Source: Acanthosepion pharaonis (Eukaryota > Mollusca > Cephalopoda > Sepiida > Sepiidae). From it: a stretch of DNA of 64,000 bases. This document shows, piece by piece, positions 32,940 to 42,769 of the stretch. Location of the stretch: positions 3,571,001 through 3,635,000 of the forward strand of contig CAHIKZ030002090.1 of NCBI GenBank assembly GCA_903632075.3. Direction: 5' to 3'. Positions within the stretch are counted from its first letter, which is position 1; each line of letters starts with the position of its first letter. The notes under the pieces were generated by a model. The model was not told where the DNA came from, made no database searches, and worked only from the letters and a program-made list of their open reading frames with translations. Both the position numbers and the translations under genes were made by a program.

Positions 32940-33020
32940 CAAGGACACATGGCATAGTGGATAAAGGCGTTAGTTAGATCCAGTGACAGGACCCAAAGAG
33001 TGTGAGTTCAATATCTGTGT
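32940..33020 (+). other. tRNA-like module in PLE 3' region
   Basis: A-box-like ACATGGCATAGTGGATAAAG at 32,947 and degenerate B-box GTGTGAGTTCAATATCTG at 32,999. The same module sits at the same place in the PLE at 43,200 and in the short units at 40,430 and 51,315. An RNA polymerase III promoter role is inference. Confidence 0.6.
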
Positions 33021-33164
33021 AAGTGGGTGGAGAACTTGGAGAGGGAAATTAACAGGAGATAACTGATAACTAACTTCCATTAGACATGGCACGTGGAACT
33101 AGAACAGTCTACCACAATGAGTGCCATAAAGGGTCCATTTCGACAGTCCAACCACCTGAAGAAG

Positions 33165-33230
33165 GCCGAAGCGCTGTGATAAATATCACAACAAAGATGA
33201 GGACAATAGCCCGAATAATGTAAATAGTGC
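33165..33230 (+). other. PLE tail hairpins (hammerhead-like remnant)
   Basis: CCTGAAGA, AGGCC, a GTGATAAATATCAC hairpin, then GATGAGGACAATAGCCCGAA. Other copies (43,400; 51,555; minus 40,420) keep GGCC..GGCCGAAACGTTGTGA. The CTGAAGA word and GAAAC match hammerhead core strands, but the expected cleavage triplet is missing. Confidence 0.5.
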
Positions 33231-33239
33231 TATTCTTTT

Positions 33240-33900
33240 AGTGTTTTGTTTTTTCTAGACTTTCTGTCGATCCAGGCAACAGAGACTAATCTACCTTGAT
33301 ATTTAATATTAATCTTGCTATTAATAAATATTTTAATGCACGAATAAAAAAAGGTAGCTTCATATCTTTTGCGAAAGGCGCTCGTATGAATGGGGAACCT
33401 AGCAGGCTAGTTGGAGATTTGAACTCAGCTGGTCAGTTTATCCTCCCATGCCGACAACAGTTACACTTGCCGTACATACAAGCAGAGTTAATAGTGATGA
33501 CAGAAAATGGCTGACTTTTTATCGACGTTAAACATTCATTGATCGTTTCGATATTAATAAAAATAACACAACGTTTGAAGATTTTTCTTGGAGAAAGTCA
33601 CTGCGTGTTTATATTTACTTTTTTAAGAACACACGCTATATCAGCTCCTTCTCAGGGATCCACAGATACGTTCTTATATTCTCGTACACATTCCCATAGT
33701 GGGATAGGAACAAGCTACCTCAGCTAGGATTACAACTCCATACGCCGATTATAATTTCCCTTAGAAACCGTTATTTTTCCCTCTCCCGAAAATTTTTACA
33801 CGCACGGATAACTTAAAAAGGACTGAAAAATTCAATGAAGAATGACAAAAAGGCGTGAAACAAAGACATAATTCCGCATATTAACTGCCTTACGGCTATA
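33240..33900. other. unassigned
   Basis: Short frames on the plus strand (33,296-33,514; 33,539-33,727) have no recognisable domain and no splice context. Confidence 0.5.
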
Positions 33901-33904
33901 TCAC

Positions 33905-34271
33905 TTTGAGAAATCGGGTCCCGTACGATCACCGAAGTTACATGTCGAGCCTGGTCAATACTTAGATGGAGGATGCTTGGGAATACCAGGAGCTTTAAGC
34001 TTGGATGTGCGGGTGGTATAATAAATAATGCCTCGGAACTGGAAAATCTGGGTGCTGAGTTCGAAATCTAGTCAGGTCCGTTATATTCACAGACTCGTTA
34101 ATACGTTTGGAAAGGTTTGAATCCACATCTTCTCCCCCTCCAGGTTTGGGTCAATTAGTATGATTTGTACCAGTAAATCATTATTATCTCCTAAAATATT
34201 CTTAAAATCTAAAATATTTTTCAGGCTTTAAATAACCCCGCAAAAGGTTGATAAAGCGTAAAAAAAAACAA
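33905..34271 (+). mobile_element. 5S rRNA/tRNA chimeric SINE, near full length
   Basis: 5S-like head (CCCGTACGATCACCGAAGTT, TGTCGAGCCTGGTCAATACT, GATGCTTGGGAATACCAGGA), then tRNA-like part (GGATGTGCGGGTGGTATAAT, GCTGAGTTCGAAATCTAG), body (GTTATATTCACAGACTCGTT, GGAAAGGTTTGAATCCACAT), and terminal GGCTTTAAATAACCCCGC with an A-run at 34,261-34,269. Same plan as 24,596 and 59,222. Confidence 0.9.
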
Positions 34272-34454
34272 TCAATGAATCAATGCAGTATTCACCACAC
34301 AGTGTGTTGTTCAAAACACTTCTCAAAGTCTTTTTGTTAACCTTTCTAAAAATATGCTCAAATTTGGCCAATAAAATACGGATGTTAGGAAGTGGGTCGA
34401 ACCGAGTACTTTTCGGCATACCCTCGTGTTTACCGATGTATGTTTACATGCCCA

Positions 34455-34456
<2 letters not shown>

Positions 34457-34502
<46 letters not shown>
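34457..34502. repeat. (TATC)n microsatellite
   Basis: About 11 units of the tetranucleotide. Confidence 0.97.
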
Positions 34503-34504
<2 letters not shown>

Positions 34505-34599
34505 AGATTCATGTCTGTGGAGGAGGGAAATAAAATAACATTTTTAAAATTCTAAACCCCAATAAATATTTACAAACATAACACAAAACTATTTACCAG

Positions 34600-34830
34600 A
34601 GATCATCCGAGCAATTACTATGAAAGTATTTATAAAAATAGGCACAGAGAGGCAACCTTACGGCGGAGAGTAAGTGACTGAAGTCGAGCTGCCAGATCAG
34701 GACCAATAATATTGCTGATTTTACTTTTGCTGTTATCAAAGACCTCTCGGTAAATAGCAGCGGCACCGGATCATATATTGCAGCAATATTCTAAGCATGG
34801 ACGATAGATATGCAAGATAGTCAGGAACTT
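34600..34830 (-). mobile_element. LINE family A fragment
   Basis: The minus strand corresponds to the ICN..GPDL, LSHRR-VASLCLFYKYFHG and CSDEL region, recognisable at DNA level by GCAACCTTACGGCGGAGAGT, AAGTGACTGAAGTCGAG and CAGATCAGGACCAAT, shared with 6,665-6,715 and 60,345-60,390. Confidence 0.75.
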
Positions 34831-34904
34831 AAATTACTGAGCCGATGCAATGAATATTGGTGCCACATCGGGTCTTGTGCCTCTGCTATGTATTTCGAGA
34901 ATCA

Positions 34905-35130
34905 TTTACCCAAAGCAAGGCAATAAAGCCGCTAAGACACAAGAGGTTACTGACTTTGAAAGAAAATATGAAAAAGAAAAACATTATTAAAGAGTGAGAG
35001 CCATAAAAGAACAGAATTTAAGATGACAGAAGTTAAAATTAGACATTTTGAAAAATTAATGTTGACTGGAAAACCAGAAACAGGAAGTGGTTTTCACAAG
35101 AGAGAAGTACAAGAAAAGAAATTGTTAGCA
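34905..35130 (-). mobile_element. LINE family A 3' end
   Basis: The family 3' UTR (GCAAGGCAATAAAGCCGCTA, AGACACAAGAGGTTACTGA) and the start of the C-terminal text (GGAAGTGGTTTTCACAAGAG). It is a separate insertion from 34,600-34,830, because the 3' end lies on the wrong side of that RT fragment. Confidence 0.75.
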
Positions 35131-35525
35131 TATAATTTACATTTACATCTAACCAATTCAACTGTATTAGATTTTAATTACCATAGTACCCTTCAAAACT
35201 GATAGGGTTATTTACATATGAATCTATGGTTTTTTGTTACTCTTAGTTATAACTACAAATTATATTACGATGCAGATTATATCTATAGCACTAATCCCCC
35301 AAATCCTCACAAGAAAAGGTGTGTAAGATTGTTTCGTTTGATATTTTATACACTTTGACGTCACATTGGTCATTTGCGTACATATAGTTTGGGATTTAAC
35401 AAAACAACGTTCTTTAAATGCAATGCTCTATAGAAATTACTTCTTCTTTATAAAATTAGAGTTTTATGGAATTATCTTATTTAAAGAATACACTCTGTCC
35501 CAATTATTTCTTTAAATTGAGGTTT
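35131..35525. other. unassigned
   Basis: AT-rich, no features found. Confidence 0.5.
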
Positions 35526-35529
35526 AACA

Positions 35530-35745
35530 GCAAAAGGATGAAACCTAGCTGCCAATCGAGTTATACGCTTAAATTTATAAAGCCCAGGTACCAAAGACGA
35601 AAGCTCATTAGAACAATTACCATGAAAATATTTATAGAAAAGGCACAGAGAAGCTACATTATGGCGGCGATGGGAAAGTTATTGAAGTTCTGATAACATT
35701 GCAGATTCTTTGGATTTTATCAAGGATCTATAAATACATAGTAGA
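35530..35745 (-). mobile_element. LINE family A fragment
   Basis: Same RT C-terminal segment as 34,600-34,830: CCTAGCTGCCAATCGAG, AATTACCATGAAAATATTTA, GGAAAGTTATTGAAGTTCTG. Confidence 0.7.
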
Positions 35746-35779
35746 AACCCCAGGCCAGATGTGACTAGTATCTATTAGT

Positions 35780-36295
35780 GAACTTTAAAAAAAAATCAAA
35801 GCAAATACTAATATAAGACAAGTTGGCATTTTGAACTTACGAGCGCGCACAAAAATTTAGATGCTCAAATATTATAATGACAATACTTCACGTAAAAATA
35901 GGACAACAATATAATTTTTAGAATAAAGAATTCAGTCAAGAAACCAACCTACAGAGAAAAAGAAGCCAATAACGAGAAAAATGAATCGCCAAGAAAACGC
36001 GAGATTTCAGCTTACTGCAAAAATTAAAAAGAAAGAATGAAAAAAATGTGAGAGTGATAGGTATGGCTTTACAAAGACTCGTCATCGCCTTTATCTCTTT
36101 CACCTTTCTTTTTCTCTCTATCGTCCATTTTTAGTTTCGATCTCTCTTTTAATCGTTTAAATCAATGCCGAGTGGAGAAAGAGTGAAAATGTAAGCGAAA
36201 GGAAAAATTGTCCTTGAAAAGTTTGCTTTTACTTAGCAAATATTCTTAATGACGTACATCGAGGCGGAGAGAAAAAAGAGAGAAGTTACGTACAC
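35780..36295. other. unassigned
   Basis: A-rich, then pyrimidine-rich at 36,070-36,150; nothing recognisable. Confidence 0.5.
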
Positions 36296-36299
36296 ACAT

Positions 36300-36428
36300 A
36301 CACATGCGAAGAGAGAGAGAGAGGGGGGAGAGAGGAGAGAGAAAGGGGGAGAGAAAGAGTGAAGAAGAAGAAGAAGAAGAAGAAGAAGAAGAAGAAGAAG
36401 AAGAAGAAGAAGAAGAAGAAGAAGAAAG
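36300..36428. repeat. purine tract: (GA)n then (GAA)n
   Basis: GAGAGA/GGGGGAGAG words, then about 22 GAA units. Frames through it encode poly-Leu, poly-Ser or poly-Phe on the minus strand and are not genes. Confidence 0.95.
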
Positions 36429-36765
36429 CGACCAAGACAAATAGAAAGCAAGCAATTGTGTTGGTGAAGCAGTCGGGCTGAATTAAACATGTCCTTGAAA
36501 AATTACGTATCTCTTGGAGCAAATAGTTATTGATAGCGAATAAATAAATACCACACATACACACACAAACAGGTACGGGCGCACACGTAAGCGAGCGCGC
36601 AGACACACGCACACACGCACATGCACACACACTTTCTCTCCGTTTTTCTATCTACATAATTCAATATAATTAATACATTTCTTTTTTTCACTTATCAAAT
36701 TCACACATATTTACACTATTGACGAGACATAAATATTCATGTGTCAAATGTATATATACGTTTCT
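36429..36765. other. unassigned, with CA-rich segment 36,553-36,630
   Basis: Mixed sequence; no coding signal. Confidence 0.5.
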
Positions 36766-36769
36766 ATAT

Positions 36770-36971
36770 CTATATGTGTGTTTGCGTGTACGTATGTGTA
36801 CGTATGTGTGTTTGCGTGTACGTATGTGTGTCCGTATGTGTTTGCGTGTGTGTATGTACAATACATATCCATAATTATGGAGCCGACAATAAGGATCTCG
36901 TTCATTACGAAGCAGCAGCGAAACCAATTTGCTAATCATTATCTCTCTTTCTCTCTCTTACTCTTACTCTT

Positions 36972-37060
<89 letters not shown>
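36770..37060. repeat. alternating GT/GTAC words, then (CA)n(TA)n
   Basis: GTGTGTTTGCGTGTACGTAT words at 36,775-36,858, then (CA)n and (TA)n at 36,975-37,060. A purine-pyrimidine alternating tract. Confidence 0.9.
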
Positions 37061-37063
<3 letters not shown>

Positions 37064-37227
37064 TGTTTCATGATTGAACGCAGTCTTCAGGCCATCTTGC
37101 TCTCAAGAACAGACTGTCACCTCTCGGTGTTGATGTCAGTGTCCACTTTCATATTTACATACGATCTATCCCTGATAGCGAGCACTTTTACCCATAAATA
37201 TATCATACTTAAACTATATTTCATACT

Positions 37228-37231
37228 ATAT

Positions 37232-37284
<53 letters not shown>
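37228..37284. repeat. (CA)n(TA)n microsatellite
   Basis: Abuts the PLE terminal sequence that starts at 37,285, as the TA tract at 8,452 abuts its pseudo-LTR. Confidence 0.95.
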
Positions 37285-37287
<3 letters not shown>

Positions 37288-37586
37288 TCGAAAATTATAA
37301 CATAAGTATCTTATAAAAACACTACAAAAATAGCTATTTCCATTGGTCATTGCAGCTTATGTAATAGCGTTTCCCCTATCGAGAAGTGTTTGGTCGATTT
37401 GAACCTTTTAAAACTCTTTATTCTACATTCAATACCATCATTTGTTAAGACACAAGAAGTGTCGAAACAAAATGGCTATTTTTGTTGTGATTTTATAACA
37501 TATCATGTTATAATTTTATATTGCTCTACTCTTTTCAAGAATAGTATTTTTTGGTTATTTGAATTTATTCCGTATAAACCAATCTA

Positions 37587-37590
<4 letters not shown>
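37285..37590 (+). mobile_element. Penelope-like element terminal sequence (inverted left piece plus direct 5' end)
   Basis: 37,290-37,345 is the pseudo-LTR text in minus orientation (TTATAACATAAGTATCTTAT, AAATAGCTATTT). 37,430-37,590 is the same pseudo-LTR in plus orientation followed by the element's 5' leader (TTGCTCTACTCTTTTCAAGA, GGTTATTTGAATTTATTCCG). Its hairpin at 37,449-37,468 is perfect: GACAC, loop AAGAA, GTGTC, then GAAAC. No RT text follows; a TA tract starts at 37,590. Confidence 0.75.

Positions 37591-37668
<78 letters not shown>
37590..37668. repeat. (TA)n microsatellite
   Basis: About 40 TA units. Confidence 0.97.
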
Positions 37669-37672
<4 letters not shown>

Positions 37673-37866
37673 ATAGAATATGGGTATATGATCCCAGCAG
37701 AGTTATAAAGTTTTTGACAATTAAAAAACGTCCATGATAGATATGGAGTTACGAAAAAAAAATATATGCGATTATGAATTTCACCGTTTACGCTTTTTTC
37801 ATATCGAAAGCGAAAAATTTTATATCGTGAACGTTTTCCAATTCACAATACTATATCTATCTATCT

Positions 37867-37930
<64 letters not shown>

Positions 37931-38309
37931 GATAATGATATATAAATTTTTATATATCAAGAACAGTTTAGATATATAATTGGTTGTTGACCGTAACAAA
38001 AACTTGATTCTAATTAAAAGAGAAAATATAATGACTAGAAAGGGCTTTAATCCGTAGTTCACCCACAGAAAATTTGCGTCCATTTTCTTACAACGTATCA
38101 CCATTCTTGGCGGAACTGGGATATGAAATGTTGGATATTTAATAACAAAGATTATGAGGTCAAATAAGAAAAAGAATTTAGATGAAACTGGCTAGATCCT
38201 ATGCAAAAAATATTCTTGATAAATTTAAAACTCCCAGCCTCTCTCGTTCGTGAGCTTGTGTAGTGACAATGACGTAAAGAAACCCAGTCCGACGAAGTTT
38301 ATGATTATA

Positions 38310-38361
<52 letters not shown>

Positions 38362-38500
38362 CGATCCTATTGTTTAACCCAAAATATTTGTATTAATTCA
38401 AATATTATTTTTGCGAGTTACTCGTTTTTGAGTACACCCTGATTTATTTTAAATCCCATTTATTTCGTCCACTACTCGATAAAACTAAAAGTTTGAATAC

Positions 38501-38537
<37 letters not shown>

Positions 38538-38560
38538 TATGTGACCCTAGGTTTTTGCTA
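37669..38560. other. AT-rich DNA with TA/CT microsatellites, otherwise unassigned
   Basis: Microsatellites at 37,855-37,928, 38,307-38,357 and 38,503-38,534. No gene seen. Confidence 0.6.
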
Positions 38561-38563
38561 TTT

Positions 38564-38648
38564 GCGATCGTCAGACAAACGTCAGGTGGAGTTTGTCTGA
38601 CGATATTTGCATGAATCGTCAGACAAACGTCAGGTCAAGTTTGTCTTT
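38564..38648. repeat. two copies of a GTCAGACAAAC palindrome
   Basis: TCGTCAGACAAAC, spacer GTCAGGTGGAG, TTTGTCTGACGA forms a near-perfect 12-bp inverted repeat. A second copy (AATCGTCAGACAAACGTCAG ... TTTGTCTTT) follows at 38,615 with a partly decayed right arm. Confidence 0.85.
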
Positions 38649-38683
38649 ATCACAAATTGAGCTTTCCAATAAGTTTCGTGCAT

Positions 38684-38685
<2 letters not shown>

Positions 38686-38724
<39 letters not shown>

Positions 38725-38751
38725 TATATATACTGATATTGAGCACTTTCC

Positions 38752-38803
<52 letters not shown>

Positions 38804-38818
38804 CTGTGTGTGTGTGCG
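38686..38818. repeat. clustered (TA)n and (TG)n tracts
   Basis: Three TA tracts separated by short unique pieces, then TGTGTGTGTGCGTGTG. Confidence 0.95.
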
Positions 38819-39099
38819 TGTGTTTGATTCTGCGTTTGGTTGTGGCTGTATGGATGTAGAACCTCTCCACTTATACGTACGTTCAGATTTCTTCCGTCCA
38901 TTCATAGCTACTCAGTTTAATAGTTTATCATTATTATTTTGGCGATGTCGATCCACTTCGATGTCTCATTATCCTGGCCTTGTGCCAGACAGATTGAAGC
39001 ACAATATATAACCATAATATGGGCTAGTGTTAATGTTGGTTTAAATTTAGGTTCATATTCAAAAGGGGAAAAAAATATAATAATAATTATTATTTTTAG

Positions 39100-39473
39100 C
39101 TCAACCGTATCGATCGGTTGTGATTGACGAAAACGTTTACGTCACGGGAAAGCCGTCACTCATGACGTCGAAGTTTCTTCGACAACAGTTGTCATTGAAT
39201 GATAGAGTGAAGGTGTCATTGATGGCTTCCACTGTCTTTCCCCTACTATCCCTCCTCTTCCTGCTCCTCCTTCAGTTTGTCATTACTGATAATGATGGTG
39301 ATGCTCTCCTTCTCGTTGTTATTGTTACGTCGTACCTGATGCAGTATTGTTTGCATCAATTGTTCATGAAAAGAGATAAGAGAAGAAAATTACGTAACTA
39401 CGGTGATCAGAGAGACACATTGACATCTACATGGGTTATAATGGCGATGGCATTATTTTTCATAGTTTATTAG
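39100..39473 (+). CDS. candidate terminal exon of an unrecognised membrane protein
   Basis: Open from a consensus-like acceptor (ATTATTATTTTTAG at 39,086-39,099) to a TAG at 39,474, reading from QPYRSVVIDENVYVTGKPS onward. There is no good ATG at its start, so it would be a downstream exon. Codons are unlike the AT-rich neighbourhood: GTC, CTC, TAC, ACG, AAG are frequent. Predicted topology: a hydrophobic segment VSLMASTVFPLLSLLFLLLL (about 39,210-39,275), a second ALLLVVIVTSYLMQYCLHQL, a basic loop KRDKRRKLRN, and a C-terminal segment WVIMAMALFFIVY. No family is recognised and no partner exon is visible nearby. An orphan frame from an old transposon is the alternative. Confidence 0.35.
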
Positions 39474-39594
39474 TTATTAGTGGAAAAAAAAGAAAAAGAA
39501 AACGTGATACGTGTTTACTCACTAATTTTAATTAAGCCTGGCATAAGGCCACAGCAGCAGGGAGTTCACTGAGAATCAAGCAGCGAATTACCAA

Positions 39595-39907
39595 AACGGT
39601 GGGATGTTCAGGTGGTGTAATGGACATTACACCACCCGAATGGATGAGAACGCGGAGAGCGATGTTCGAAATTCAGTCAGATTAATTACATTCACTGATG
39701 CGAAAATACACCTGGGAAAGGTTTGAATTCGTCTTCTCCCCTAGTCATGGATTAAATAGTAGAGCGTGTATCTTGAAAAATCGTTTTTATTTAAAAAAAG
39801 TATTTATGCAATATTCATATGCAGAAAAAATTCTTACGATTCCAAATATGTTTCAACATTAAATAAACCACAAAGTATTGATAAGCCGTAAAAAAAAAAA
39901 AAAAAAA
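39595..39907 (+). mobile_element. 5S/tRNA SINE lacking the 5S head
   Basis: tRNA-like part (GTTCAGGTGGTGTAATGGAC, GAGCGATGTTCGAAATTCAG), body (ACATTCACTGATGCGAAAAT, GGGAAAGGTTTGAATTCGTC), terminal AACATTAAATAAACCACAAA and an A-run at 39,891-39,907. A short inverted repeat GGTGTAATGGACATTACACC replaces part of the A-box region. Confidence 0.82.
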
Positions 39908-40312
39908 TTCCGGTAGAAAAGCTTGTTATACGCCCCGAATTACAGTAGATATACTGATAAGGCACATCAACATTACTTTCTACTTCAGCTTTAAAACAGA
40001 AAGAATTAAATCTAGACTACAGTAATCGATGCCTTGGAGAGCAGCTCTTCATTACACTAAAGGGAATAAAATGAGAACACCCTGATGTTCGGTAGTAAAG
40101 AGTCCGCACTTTAAATAATACTTTTTTGTTGCAGTTTGTTATCGGTGTCAAGGAAAGGATAAGGTGCGGTGACAAATAAACAGACCAAACATAGACCCAA
40201 AGAGACAGACTGGTCAAAACAAACTGGTAATCTTAAGCTTTGCTCTGTCTTGTAAGGCTAAATCTAACCTCTTCTTAAATATTATGAACATAATATATAT
40301 ATAAAAAGTATA
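39908..40312. other. unassigned
   Basis: No domains, boxes or repeat matches identified. Confidence 0.5.
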
Positions 40313-40314
40313 TT

Positions 40315-40652
40315 TCTGAGATGAAGTATTATGTACACTATTTACATTATTCGGACTATTGTCCTCATCTTTGTTGCCATATTTATCACAACGTTTCGGC
40401 TGTTGTACGCTCTGGCCTTCTTTAAGGACACATGGCACAATGGATAAAGGCGTTAGTTAGATCCAGTGACAGGACCCAGAGTGTGAGATCAATACCTGAT
40501 TAAGGCGGTGGAGAACTTTTAGAGGGGAATTAACAGGAGATAACTGATATCCATTAGACATGACACGTGGAAGTAGAACAGTTTACCACAGCGAGCGAAA
40601 TAAAGGGTCCAGTTTGACATTCCAACCACCTGAAGTCCGAATAATGTAAATA
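40315..40652 (+). mobile_element. PLE-ended tRNA-like short element
   Basis: Three parts. An inverted PLE tail comes first (40,315-40,433; minus strand reads GAAGGCCAGAGCGTACAACA, GCCGAAACGTTGTGATAAAT, GATGAGGACAATAGTCCGAA). A tRNA-like module follows (ACATGGCACAATGGATAAAG, GTGTGAGATCAATACCTG; 40,433-40,500). Last is a direct tail (CCAACCACCTGAAGTCCGAA, TAATGTAAATA) from which the hairpin part has been deleted. No coding sequence. Shares tail text with the PLEs at 33.2 and 43.4 kb. Confidence 0.75.
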
Positions 40653-40789
40653 AAAAGTCTTTATAAATATAATTAAAGTATGTTCCAATAACTTGGGCCG
40701 ATTTTAAACGTGAATTAAGTTTAAGCGTCTAATGATTTTTTTTTCTTTTTCTTTCAGATTTAACAACTTAAGTCTTTGGCAATTTCAAC

Positions 40790-41170
40790 CATGGAAAGAT
40801 TAATAATCAAACAACGTATTAATGTTATCGAAGCCTATTACGAAAATGGACGTTCAAACATTTTTGGGGTTAATATAATAGACCAATCGGAAAAATGCAG
40901 TTGGAAAAAGTTTTCGTAAATTCAAACAAACTGTGCCGGTGGCAGATAATGAAAGCGCCATTGCGTGCTCGTTTACGCCGTTCAGCTGAAAACATTTAAT
41001 CCAGACACCTCTATTCGTCATCACGCGCAGGAATTGAACTTCTCCACAACAATGTTACATCAAATTTTGTGCCGACGAAGCCTCGTCGGAAATTTGGGTG
41101 ATATTATTTTTCACACGCAATTGCCATGACTTAAATAACATGATCGAATAGGGAAATAAATAAATTTTCC
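40790..41170 (+). pseudogene. transposase N-terminus, IS630/Tc1/mariner-like helix-turn-helix
   Basis: Plus-strand text MERLIIKQRINVIEAYYENG at 40,791, a frameshift, then FRKFKQTVPVADNESAIACS, RRSAENI and TSIRHHAQELNFSTTMLHQI, then LCRRSL. This resembles the N-terminal DNA-binding part (two helix-turn-helix units) of Tc1/mariner-superfamily transposases. The catalytic domain is absent. Several frameshifts. Confidence 0.6.
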
Positions 41171-41385
41171 CCAATAACACTGATTTATTTACTGCTGACT
41201 TTGATCCATCTTAATGAAACACCCTTTATAATTGTGTATTTGGGCAGCAATCCTTCTTTTATACAAGTTTCATTAAAGACGATAAAAAAGGTACTGCGAT
41301 TAAGCTTTTTATTTAATTTTTTGTTTAAGTGTACTCTTTTCTGGACACATTGTTTAAAAATTGTCCAAATATTCTGTATATCCCA

Positions 41386-41422
41386 GCGCTTTCGGCTATT
41401 TCCTTAGCCATTATCAAGGATT
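41386..41422 (-). other. hammerhead-like remnant
   Basis: Minus strand: CTTGATAA, TGGCT, AAGGAAAT, AGCC, GAAAGCGCTG. The stem GGCT/AGCC is intact, but the core strands deviate (CTTGATAA for CTGATGA, GAAAG for GAAAC), so it is at best a decayed PLE-type tail. Confidence 0.4.
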
Positions 41423-41429
41423 TTTTTTC

Positions 41430-42410
41430 TTGAATGTATAGATGTTTTAATATGTTTCTAGAGTGATGGGGATGGTTTATTATTTTCCAAACATGGTCGG
41501 CACATTGTGACCGTGTTCATAGTCGATGTCATTGAGTGCTAATTGAATAGCCGAAAGTGATCGGATTACCGAGCATTTAGACAGTTTTTACACACTTTAT
41601 GACCAGAAAAGAAAACATTTATACGAGCATAAGAAAAATTAAATAAAAATCTTACTCGTACTACTTTGTCATGAGTTTTTAATGAAAGTTTTATAAATAT
41701 ACATACTACCCGTCAAAAATGTGGATATTTACGCTTGGATCGGCACTTCGACAAATGATCAATGTAGTATCTATACGCTACGCCTAACTTAGTATATAAT
41801 TTTTTTTTTAATAAACAACTTAAGTTTTTGACCTATTCCAGGGATACTTAAATTTTGTGCAAATATTAATATTGAACTTGCTGAAATGATTGTTTAAATG
41901 CTTTATACTTTGGTCAAATAAATAGAGTCGCTCAATTCACCTGACCTAAATATCATGAATCCTTGAACCATCATGCGGGAACAGGCCAGTCAGAGCAAAC
42001 CGCAGTCTATTTTGTTTCGTTTCGTTCCCACTTGATCACCCAGACTTTCTCATACATAACGACATTCATAAACAATGATTATATGCAATGTTTCGTGAAT
42101 TTTTAAACTTTTGTCAAAGGTGACGTTTTCATCTTTTAAACAATGGGCAATTTTCCCTAAGGAAGATCAAATGTGTAATATATATTTTGCTTTAGAAAAA
42201 AGAAGTTTTCGTAATGTTTTCTCTGAAGAAGGAATACCTTTTTTTTTATTTCATTTTTTTTTTCTATTTTCAAGTGAATAAATTAGAAGTTAATCACACG
42301 AAGCGTTGTGTGCTAATCACATTGTCATCTGTTTTAATATTATACCAACATTTCAATTTTTAATTACCGAAAAATGTTTTCCCCAAAGAAAAAATATCAA
42401 CTTTTCTCCA
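41430..42410. other. unassigned AT-rich stretch
   Basis: No frame over 60 codons with features and no repeat matches, except CCAACCACCTGAAGTCCGAA at 42,424, which is PLE-tail text with the same deletion junction as 40,625. Confidence 0.5.
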
Positions 42411-42467
42411 TTTCTAAGACATTCCAACCACCTGAAGTCCGAACACATACGTTCTTCCGTAGTGAAA

Positions 42468-42707
42468 ATGACTGAGGTACCTTCAACGAAAATGGCTGAG
42501 GTACTTTCAATGAAAATGGCTGAGGTACCTTCAACGAAAATGGCTAAGACACCTTTAACAAATATGGCTGAGGTACCTTCAACGAAAATGGCCGAGACAC
42601 CTTCAACGAAAATGGCTGAGGTACCTTCAACGACAATGGCTGAGACACATTCAACAAATATGGCTGAGGTACCTTCAGCGAAAATGGCTGAGGTACCTTC
42701 AACAAAA
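42468..42707 (+). repeat. 24-bp coding minisatellite, ten copies (MAEVPSTK)n
   Basis: The unit is ATGGCTGAGGTACCTTCAAC GAAA. Ten copies in one open frame give an eight-residue repeat, variants including MAETPSTK, MAKTPLTN, MAEVLSMK. No indel breaks the phase over 240 bp. The frame starts at about 42,306 and continues to 42,794, just into PLE text (GEHD). Upstream frame content is unremarkable, so expression is not supported. Confidence 0.9.
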
Positions 42708-42769
42708 AATTACCTTTTTAGTAGTGCGGCTTTCCTAATGATGAGCCATTTCTCATGCGACCCACTGGT

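Larger units (their letters stand above)
31690..33235 (+). pseudogene. Penelope-like element, second subfamily, with inverted tail at its 5' side
   Basis: Starts with an inverted tail fragment (CACTAC..TATTTATACATTATTCGGA, 31,711-31,738), then coding text. RT: YRQDEGLAIGSPLSPAMANI (motif B), LWLRYVDDTFTL (motif C, catalytic YVDD kept), LLDHVNSIRPSIQFTMEKES, LPFLDVLMSR. After frameshifts: NYPGYMAAAPKNW, CLLYVKGLTGKIQRICAPYN. GIY-YIG: TKDCVYAIPCSCGKKYKGET, LKVRVQDHQKAVTRGKVEKS, GVADHIWRENEDHRPLWDQI (32,462-32,680), then NTIWEPVIRSARE. A 3' region follows with a tRNA-like module and hairpins. It lies tail to tail with nothing: its 5' end abuts the 5' end of the minus-strand PLE at 30.4-31.6 kb. 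Confidence 0.88.

Noticed and set aside
36233..36630. Frames with poly-Leu, poly-Ser and poly-Phe
   Set aside because: Produced by the (GAA)n tract in all three frames; no coding context.
41386..41422. Functional hammerhead ribozyme
   Set aside because: Invariant core bases are changed in both strands; kept only as a remnant.
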